Assembly (NCBI GenBank): GCA_023014335.1
Contig: JAECYW010000020.1
Span: 1,054,001-1,118,000 of the forward strand
Length of the DNA stretch: 64,000 bases
Direction: 5' to 3'
Source of the DNA: Galerina marginata
Taxonomy: Eukaryota > Basidiomycota > Agaricomycetes > Agaricales > Galerinaceae
Below the pieces are notes generated by a model that had not been told where the DNA came from, ran no database searches, and saw only the letters and a program-made list of their open reading frames with translations. Of this stretch, positions 55,650 to 64,000 are shown one piece after another (position 1 is the first letter of the stretch; each line of letters opens with the position of its first letter). The position numbers and the translations under genes are program-made.

Positions 55650-58330
55650 GTGTGGGTATGGGTTTTAAAGGTGCGACCTGCGGGAGTCGAAAACAGATGG
55701 TCTGCAAACCCAAACTTTAGTGTGAAATCTCCAAATCTGATCGTTTTTTCTTTCAATCGTTCTTCCCAGCTAGGCTTGCGCGTCAAACAACGTCACTCCC
55801 CTAAACCGAGACAGAAATCGATACCATGAACCACTTCTCCTTCGTTCCTCTCTACCTAACGCAAGGCAATGACTCCCACTCGACCTATCTGCCCTTTCTT
55901 CACCTCGCCCTAGCTGCAGGTGCGGCCACGTTAGTTCCAGTTCTAGCTCCAGCTCCATTCCGCAATGCAACGTTTCGTTCCAAATGCTAGTGCCATCTAG
56001 ATCCTATTCGCTATCCGTAGACCTCCCCTTGGTCGGTCATCTCGATGCATATCTACACCTCACACGCGTGTCGCTGCCCCTACCGCCGTGGAGTTGTAAT
56101 CGCTGGATTGTTTCGCTTTGGATGCTTTGCGATTTACTTCAGCGAACATAATACGAAGAAGGCTGTTTGATAGGCTGTATTTGGACGTTGGTTTCGGAGT
56201 GGGTGTTGGAGGACGACCTGTGAAAGTCGGAGTGGGATTTGGACGAGCAGCTAAAGGAGGAGGAGGCGGTAGTCGCGTTTGGGGCTGGGGCAGATACGAG
56301 ACGACGACAACGATCAAGGAGACAAACACGATCGATAATGACCCACTACCCCGCCTGTACGCACAAAACCAGACCAGTTCTCTCAGGTGCGTCGGGTTTC
56401 ATTCATAATTTAGTACTGTTCGCTGTCCCTAACCCTCTTTATCTGATTTTAGCTCCTCTCGCAATATGTAAGTACCGTCAAGTCCAACGTTGCAGAATCT
56501 TGAAGCTCATGATCCTGGCTGGTTGATCTCGCTTTGCTCTAGCACCTCCAGGGATCATCCTCGGAACCTAATTGTTGGCTTTACCAGCGTCACCCGTGCC
56601 TCTTCCAAGTGCTTCGTCGCAAGATTTTTTTCCCGAGTAATAGGCATCATGGCTACGCCGAAGAGTTCAACGTATGTTTGTGCTTGAATAGGCGCATTAC
56701 TCTCGCCAATGCCACTCTGATCTGCGTCTCTACAGGAGGTAATGGCGGACACCCGGGCTATTAACGCGACCATCGTCACTCATGTTCATCATCGCCTGAT
56801 CGTAGATTTTCCCAACCCGTCACGGCCTTTTCTATATCTTCCTTCTTTCACTCCGTCAGGAATTCAAGACTCGATCATTCGTTCTGCCTCCAATCGACGA
56901 TCCAACTGCCCACCACCCAAAGATGCACGCCGTCGTTGTCGCCATCGACAGTGCCCGGTTGGAACTTGGGGGCCTAAGATTGAGTAGGGTGGAAACGTTT
57001 CCTGTCAGGAAAGGTAAGCAAATCCAGAGCAGATGCTATCTACGTCTGACGGTCTTTTCTTTTCAGTCTTGCCTCTCTTTCAGGCACAGCTCATACTTCT
57101 CATGTCGTAGCTCAGATAGACGACTCGTTCCTCTTTGGCCTTGACATATGGATCGTCTTACATATATTTTAGTAGGTATGTTTCTTCTGTTTTACCCAGT
57201 ACGCGAATATATAATATGCCAATATCAACCTCAACCCAGAATAAGTCGAACTTGAAACGCCGCTGGCATTGCCAGTGGACGACCTGAGTCCCGTTCTACG
57301 ACTACTATATATCAAGTCACATTGGGGACGGAAACGCACGGCAATATTGGGCACCTGCATCCCCGTTGTTTGTTCCGAGCTAAATTTCTCGTTCTTCAAC
57401 AGTTCTCTACTATCGCGCATCTCACTCATACGCTCGAGTCTTCCCAGGATCGGCACCACAGTCCTGCTTCGCCATTCCATACTTAGTATCCGCGCCAAGG
57501 CCAGGCCTGTCGATCAAGCGTTCGATGACGTAAAATGTCTGTTAGAAGATGGAACTTGGAAACTTGAGGGGCGGCACCGTTGGTGCTGGTCTCACACTCA
57601 AGCTATTGAACATGAAGAAGGAAGAAGAACAACGCTCTGATGATGCGAACTCAGTTTCCACTCCATCTCAATTCTTTCTTGTTGCAACTACAGGCTCGCC
57701 TATGTCAACAACGCGGCTACTTCCAAACCGAGACCGAAATTGACACCAGAACCTGCACCAGTCCGTATATGTCGGTAAACTGCCCCTTTGAACTGCACCG
57801 TACTGAAAGTTATCATCAGCTTGGCCGCTACATCCCTCCGCTGCCAACCAAAAATCAATGCGGGTGCCGCAGCAGCCGTTGGGTCTTCGCCGCGTTGCGG
57901 TCAAATCATGCATGATGATTCGAGGTTCCGCCAGCACGCCAGGCAAGAATGGGCAGCCGTCCGCCTCAACCTCGTGTTCTAACACGCGGGCCTTTCGACG
58001 GTCCGTTTCCTTCCCTCTACGGGCTGCTAGCTGCAGGAGTGGCCACGCCAGTTCCATCTCCACACCTCGATTTTCCACTCCGGTGTTTCCAGCTAATACT
58101 AGCCACGTCATAGGCGAGACCTGTATCCTATTTACCGTTCGTGGACCTCCCCTTCGTCGGGACTCGGTCGTCTCTGTACCCGCAGTTGTCACCACCCCCG
58201 CTTCAACCGCGGCCTACGCGAACTTTTCTGGTAGGCTGGTATTAAATTACAAGTTCAAGGAAGATTGTGGCTCAAGACAGAAATCGCCGAACGCTGGCAT
58301 TTCAGGAGGCAAGAGAGGCGGCCAGAAACA
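55650..58330 (+). repeat. Gamma repeat, copies E and F in tandem
   Basis: 55.7-56.95 kb matches 43.0-44.3 kb. 57.0-57.6 kb matches 42.53-42.85 kb. 57.6-58.25 kb again matches the start of the 43-kb part ('gatgatgcgaactca' against 'gatgcgaactcgatac'). So nearly two units stand head to tail. Frames are broken throughout: Gly-rich 'GVGVGGRPVKVGVGFG' near 56190 and Pro-rich readings on the other strand. Confidence 0.5.
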
Positions 58331-59604
58331 GTAAAATTCGCAGGAAGTTTTTTAGGAAACGATGGCTTCATCGTGAAGGGCTGTGTAAGCCTGCTACCAC
58401 AGTCTTACTCACACGGACCTTATCTTATCTTATCGGTATATTCACGTGACTCGCGATCGGACTATAGATAGGAAGTTTTCTCTTTCTTCTTCTTCAACCT
58501 TTTTACCGTAACGCTCGTCTAGTATTCGTCCGGTTCTCGACAATACACCGTGGTCCTATCAAGCTCGTGTGACCGCCCCAGTGAGCCTTCGTGACGGACA
58601 GGCTTTCAGGCTGTGCATGAGGTTCTTAGACTGGCACTATGCCTAAATGGTTCTTACAATACGTGAGCTGGTTCATAGCCTTGTTCAGTTTTCGTTCTAG
58701 GCGGTAGCGCAGAACCGGTTGACAGCCCACTACCATACCCATGCTAGCCCATTTGCGTCATTTCTTCTTCTACCATTCCATCAAGCTAACCTTTTTTTTA
58801 CTAGAAATATTATTCTATTTGGGTTACGTTTGCCCAGACTTATCACTTGGACGAAGCTACCTAACTTATATAGGCTTCGGTGAGACGACTGGTTTTTCAA
58901 GCCTTTTTCAACCTAATTTGTTGGGTGGTTTCCAGATATAATCTACTTCACGATCGAAAGGACAGTGAATTATATGTCATTTGTTCTTTCCATCGCATTC
59001 ATATTATGTTTGAGGACGCGATTCGAACCAGTCATTTTCTTGACGGGGATCAATCAGTGTTCAGCGCCTAGCCCTGGACCAAAATCGACGATTGTTAGTT
59101 TCATTTCCAGGATCTTTGATAGTTCCAAACAGAGTCTCCCATAAGCTTGTGATGCCACTTAACCGAGGAGGGTAGCTGTTGTATTCCCAACACGTTATAA
59201 ACGACATCGAAGCGCTGTCCGATACGCAAATCATGTCGGACGTTTCCTCCCATTCAAATTTCTTGCTGAACTTTTATTTTGACATCCAGGTAACGCGCTA
59301 CTGTCAACGTGGGTGTTTTACACTCGCTCTATATCTATTATCGGCCAAATCTTATTCTTGGTAATAGTGGCTGCGAGCAGTATTATTGCTTTCGATCATA
59401 GTGCGCGATAATCCCTTGTGTCCTCTGATTATAACTAACGCACTAAAACTAGTGGTAACTTTTGATGAAGAGGTGCGTTAATGACAGCCTTTTTCCTAAC
59501 TCCACCAGTCAATGATAATCGGAACAGGTCAACTTGATTTGGGTAATACATTCGACCTGAATTTCGTTTACAATTAAATTGACGTGGGACAATCCGAGAA
59601 ATAG
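58331..59604. other. Gene-poor region
   Basis: AT-rich toward the right, with no supported gene. Confidence 0.35.
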
Positions 59605-60863
59605 ATGAGTGCACCGTCATTAGGAAAGGTCGTCTTTCTAATGGTGAGTTATTTATGTATTCTCATGCATTGAGCTCAGGTGTCTTTCAGAGTCGATATT
59701 ACATGCTTGCGGCGATGATGTGAGTTGTGAATTCAATTTATTTCAAGCGTCTAACCGCCCACAGAGTCAATCTTTATGGTGAGCATTGTTATTCGTGCTC
59801 ATGAATGGTGCTGAATTAGCTCAGCATTTTTCAACCCGGCGCTCACTGTTGAGGTAAGGACATCGAACACATTTTGTCGTAACCTGTAGTATTTAAGACA
59901 GATTGTGAGCAGTTGTACGTGGGTTTGGTCTACACCCGTAATGATTAGAGCTTATGTAGCTCCGATCACTTCCTCTTCAGTTGTGAGCGCGGTTTCCCAT
60001 TTTCTTATTTTGCTTTACTCCTATTCTCCAAAAGGTCATCGCGTTATCCACTGGCAAACGTGGACTGGCTTAATTGTCGTTATGATGTCACAAAGTTGTA
60101 TATTTTCTTTCCTATGGCGAAAACATCTACTTATTATGGGGATAGCCATCTTGCAGATGCGAATTTACGCTATTTATCTCCTGAACAGGGCGGTTCTGGT
60201 ACTGATGTTATTTTTTTTCATCGCTTCATCTGCTGTTTCTGCTTGGGTCTTGGGCAGGACCTTGTCGTCATTTCCTGGTATTGATATATTAGCTCTTTTT
60301 TTCGAGCGATACCTAACACGCGATGTAGAATCGACCCTGCCCGTTCTGGGAGGCAAATTCTGCACACCGGGGACCTTGCCACCGCATTTTTTCATCTACT
60401 GGATCCCGATGTTGTCTTTTGACAGCATTCTGTGCTTCCTAGCTCTCCGTCGAGGACTGCAGGTATTCAAGTCCAGTGGTTCACTCTCGTTTAGGGAGAA
60501 AGGGTTCCAATTAATGGGAATACTACTAAGGGACTCCGTCGTCTACTTCTTAGCGTACGACCCCTAATTTTGGCTGACTGTGTGCTGTTGGCTGATCTTA
60601 TTCACAGAATAGGAGCGACGTACTTTACCTGTATGATGTTCTGGATATTGGCTCCGGTTAGCAATCATTCTCCTCTCCCCAAATGCTGAAATTAAATCTT
60701 GTTTGACCAGCCTGCATTCTGGCAAATCCCTCTGGGATTTTCCGAGGTCTTTCCGTCTGTTCTGGCGAATAGGATGGTATTGAATATTAGGAGGGCCACT
60801 GCACGAGATATCATCTTAATTGATACCCGAGTTAGAAACCAGTTGAACGAGAATAATGAGTAG
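59605..60863 (+). CDS. Fungal multi-spanning membrane protein (DUF6533-like)
   Basis: Eight exons: 59605-59643, 59691-59719, 59765-59778 (14 bases), 59825-59853, 59902-60094, 60146-60554, 60608-60656 and 60711-60863. They give 304 residues with all phases closed. The short N-terminal exons rebuild 'RYYMLAAMIVNLYAFFNPAL', the position of the DUF6533 signature (R-Y-x3-A-x6-L-Y-D-x2-L-T). Later marks are 'ILQMRIYAIYLLNRAVLVLM', 'HFFIYWIPMLSFDSILCFLA', 'GILLRDSVVYFLA' and 'FSEVFPSVLANRMVLNIR', all typical of this family. The last is its usual end. The D after L-Y is replaced by A-F. It probably sits in the plasma membrane; its role is unknown. The fifth intron (GTTGTA donor, 51 bases) is inferred because it restores the family pattern; without it the frame also stays open. 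Confidence 0.78.
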
Positions 60864-62769
60864 AAAATAGATCAATCACGCGCAGTCTGTGCATCACTGA
60901 AAAGGAGTCCAGACGCAACTTCCTATAAATACAAATAAAAAAACGAAGTTAAGAGTCCGGCAAAAGAGCAAGCCGTGATGGAATTACATAAGGTCTGCCA
61001 GTGGCGGGGTCGGCTTCCTTCCGATCTGTGGGTTTTTCAACATTGCCACGAATGTCCGCCTCACGGACTGCTTATAGGTCCTTTCTCGACTTCCAACTCA
61101 ACGATCCACTTAAGTATGCCCACCCATCACCTTTCCCGACCTCCGACTACAGGGAACTGCCGTCATCTCTTACTCCCTGATTCAGTCAAGTTTCAACCCC
61201 ATATAAATCGTCTGCCAGTGTTGCACGAAAAGGACGAGTACCGTCCACTATCTCGAGCTATCTCACTTGGCGTAAATTCGATTCAACGTCGACTTCGACT
61301 TCACTTTTACGTGCCTTTTCGACTCTGCTTATTACGGTCACTGGATTCTAATGGTCCTTGAGCTGGGCTTGGATGCGTGCGCTAGGACATCTGGTTTTTC
61401 ATTTCTACTCGGAGGCTGGAACAGCGATGGGTAGTAAAGGCGAGTGTCACTTTGTACGTGGCCTTCCATCTTCGCTCTTCGGTAAAGAGGAACAACCACT
61501 GTACCGATCTGACGACATCTGTCGCTTGATCGTAAATCTGCCCCAAACTGTCGTCGTATTCTCTGCTTTCACTCAACCTGGAGTTAGAGACAGTCATTCT
61601 CTCCACCACCATCTTTCAGCCTCGGTTTCGTCCCGGTCAGATATTCGGCACTAGAGGACACCATCGGGGAAATTGCTGATAATGCAGCATGCCAGTCACC
61701 GCTGTCATTTCCAGCGATTCTGAGTCCGGGACCTAGGGCATTGCTACGATCCTTCTTCCTGCATCCATCGAAGATTCTCTCACCCAAGATCATACCCGCT
61801 TTCTCGACGTTTCTCCCCCTATGGCACAGACTGCGAATGCAAGCTTCTGGAACAAGTTCCGAACAATATGGTCTATGACTTGGTGTCCGACGTCTCACTG
61901 AACGAACATATTTGATAACATTTGGATACTACTTGCACGCTGCTTAGGCCCGTTATTAGGTTGACTTCTGCTTCACGTCCTACTCAGGCTACTGAATTTT
62001 CGACGCTTGAAGTAGTACCAGGATGATGTACGAAGGGGACGCGGAACGGGCGGTGAAGCTTTGAATGTCAACTCTTCAGTTAGTCTATTCTGACATTCCT
62101 TTGCTCGTGTATTGGTCTAGCGGGTCGAAATTTCCTGAGCTTTAATTTTATTTTGAGATTCGACACTTACGAATCACTACATTCTCGTAAACTCGCCACT
62201 GATCATCGTGGCTCTGCACCCCCAACGGCCGAACCGAAAGCAGCGTTCTTCACGAGCGGAAATTGCCGTTTAGAGAAGGCCAGCAGAAGGTTCGAAGAGT
62301 AGTAGTCGATGATCTTATCGACAAAAAATGTTTAGATTATCGGAAAGGGTACTGTAGGGCAGTACTTACAAAATATTGGGACTCGCTTTGATGTTAATAT
62401 ACATTGTTGTGGAATACAATAGCCGCCTAATATTTAAATTGGCGTAAGTTTAACGGGGCGGATAGAGTCATTATTATCGTCGGCAATTTGTACTTGAATT
62501 TCGCCTAGACTCGACTAGGGAGAAAGGGAAGGAAAGGGAAGTAAGGCGATGATAACTACAGGTGCCAAGGAAATTTCATACTTTGGGTGGTAGAGTAGGA
62601 GGCCAGTCAGAGTCCGTCTGGCTCTCAGATGTATTAGTTGGATGCGTAACGTGGAGAGGAATCTATATCGGGGTAGATGAGCTGGATACTGTATTGCTAA
62701 TGAGAAGGGCATACCGATATTCCTGGAGGAACAGTTTCGAAGTCGATGTTAGTACTAAACGCCCTGCGC
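60864..62769. other. Gene-poor region with an alpha remnant
   Basis: 61.69-61.83 kb resembles 25.53-25.68 kb ('gattctgag.c', 'cacccaagatcat', 'cctgc/cctac' words). ORFs of 128 residues or fewer lack domains. Confidence 0.35.
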
Positions 62770-64000
62770 CTAGGAGACCGTGCAGTTCGTGGTCGAGCGT
62801 TTAATCTGCGGTAGGAAATTATTAGGAACAAGTAAAATGACGACGAGAAAGTTGACCCACGATGCCAGGAGGGAGTTTGAATAAACTGATGTCTATCAAT
62901 GAGTAATTGGACCGAGTAAAAAAGGGGAAAGATGCGGACTTTTTGCGAGAATTATATAAAGACCGAACCAAACGACTGAGCGGGCCCCCATTTAACTTCG
63001 GGGAACAAACTGTAGTGTGGTACAGAACTCACGGTTCTTCATCGTATGAAACTAGTAGGAATATCAGTCAATCAGATTTAACACCAAACGAAGTCACTCA
63101 CGCAAACAATCACAGCAAGGGAGGTCAAGCTTCAATAGCAGGTTTCACGCGGCGTTAATGAGGTGAATCGACTGAAAGATCAGCAATAATACCTTGTTAG
63201 AAAACCGGTCTCTGTATCGACAAGGAGATATTAGCTACACCTCTATTGAGACGAGCGGTATGGACTCACGTAGCGAGTACCGAATTAACCGGTTTAGCAG
63301 TTGTGTCGTCCTATTCGAAAAGTCATTGGCAACTGTTTTAGAGCAAGGGATTGCACTTACGACTTCATGTTAGACGGAGAAGTTAACTTCTTTAAATAGA
63401 AGAGCATAGAAGCAGCGATCAACAAGTCGGTCGCACCCCCCAGAGCCAGAGCTGATGTGATGACCCAATTGAATCGCGAAATGAATATAACCCAGTTGGG
63501 CGTCCTTCGAACGTCCAAAACAGCCTCCAGAGACATCCCCATAGCGCTCAGAAACCGTAGAATGGCGAGCCCAAAACAGGCGATGCTAATAGGCAGCTTT
63601 CCAGAGAGCCGATATATACGATGGGAAAAGAAGCACTGTGATCACCGCAGGTGAGCATCTCGTTTGACATCTTCCAAGCTACCCGTACATACCTGGACCA
63701 TGACAGTAATGAGAGTCTCGTTCACCACGTTGGCAGATAACGAGTAAGAGTTGATTTCTGCTCTGTTCCATCGTGTGATTGTATCGAAGTAAATCGTGTG
63801 GGCAGCCGTGAAAGAGTGGAAAATCTCCAAAACCCTGGGGTCAATGCATCAGTGAGGTGTACTAGCGACCTGAGACATGCGTACAAAAGGACGGTAACCT
63901 GGAGGGACACTGTGAATTACTCAAGCAAACATTATCAGAGCCACGCACCATGAGCTTGAGCGAGAATTTATCCTGCTCCGACCGCCGGTAGTACGTATAC
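62770..64000 (-). CDS. Fungal multi-spanning membrane protein (DUF6534-like), 5' end outside window
   Basis: Ten exons are visible on the minus strand: from the right edge to 63949, 63898-63885 (14 bases), 63834-63693, 63635-63361, 63310-63270, 63211-63193, 63129-63102, 63051-63033, 62975-62940 and 62885-62770. Every junction keeps phase. Family marks appear in order: 'LEIFHSFTAAHTIYFDTITR', 'CFFSHRIYRLSGK', 'WVITSALALGGATDLLIAAS', 'MLFYLKKLTSP', 'LLNRLIRYSLQTGFLTSL' and 'WFGLYIILAKIYSNSLLASW'. This is the classic order of the DUF6534 seven-helix family, including its closing K-x-Y-S-N-S-L-L-A-x-L/W motif. Five exons are only 14 to 36 bases, so no single ORF reveals the 3' half. One donor (GTCCGC at 62939) is weak. 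Function unknown. Confidence 0.82.

Noticed and set aside
1..64000. rRNA, tRNA, CRISPR arrays, bacterial-type operons
   Set aside because: None seen by eye. tRNAs with introns could be missed without a covariance-model scan (tRNAscan-SE would decide).

Overview
The window looks like nuclear DNA of a mushroom-forming basidiomycete (Agaricomycetes). Genes are split by many short GT-AG introns, mostly 44 to 79 bases. The recognisable families are typical of such genomes: F-box/LRR proteins, fungal BTB proteins, a fungal ubiquitin-like-domain protein, an Ecl1-type zinc-finger protein and several fungal multi-spanning membrane proteins of the DUF6533/DUF6534 kind. There are no ribosome-binding sites or operons. 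I saw no rRNA, tRNA or CRISPR array. The species cannot be named from sequence alone.

Layout. 0-2.5 kb: the 3' part of an F-box-type gene and an NTF2-like gene. 4.6-7.2 kb: a non-autonomous hAT-like transposon with an 8-9 bp target duplication. 8.0-9.8 kb: Ecl1-like and ubiquitin-like-domain genes, both on the minus strand. 10.6-12.4 kb: degenerate tandem repeats and a small spliced orphan. 12.7-14.4 kb: a four-exon membrane protein and a small ORF. 16-18 kb and 34-36 kb: two paralogous three-exon BTB genes. 21.9-24.0 kb: a large membrane protein with a repeat insert. 30.3-31.7 kb: an F-box protein. 40.4-40.9 kb and 51.3-51.9 kb: a pair of five-exon genes for tiny secreted cysteine-rich proteins. 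45.2-47.6 kb: an eight-exon membrane protein with a tandemly duplicated exon block. 53.1-53.8 kb: a spliced secreted orphan. 59.6-60.9 kb and 62.8-64.0 kb: two multi-spanning membrane proteins with micro-exons, the second running off the right edge.

Most of 15-58 kb is made of diverged segmental duplications. An ancestral block ran alpha repeat, BTB gene, decayed mucin-like membrane gene on the minus strand (beta), then the cysteine-rich secreted gene. It is seen in at least four copies that lost different parts: 15.5-20.7 kb, 25.5-27.45 kb (alpha plus a BTB scrap), 32.5-41.7 kb (the fullest) and 47.9-52.7 kb (no BTB). A second family (gamma) occurs at 42.5-44.4 kb and 55.7-58.3 kb. A near-perfect 1.29-kb palindromic element with a 6-bp target duplication sits inside the fullest block, and the 15.5-20.7 kb copy preserves the paralogous empty site.

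No shared pathway is evident. The intact genes encode surface, secreted or adaptor-type proteins (F-box, BTB, multi-TM, Cys-rich secreted). This fits a fast-evolving accessory region. Gene models were spliced by hand. Exon phases were checked arithmetically, but no transcript data or searches were available.
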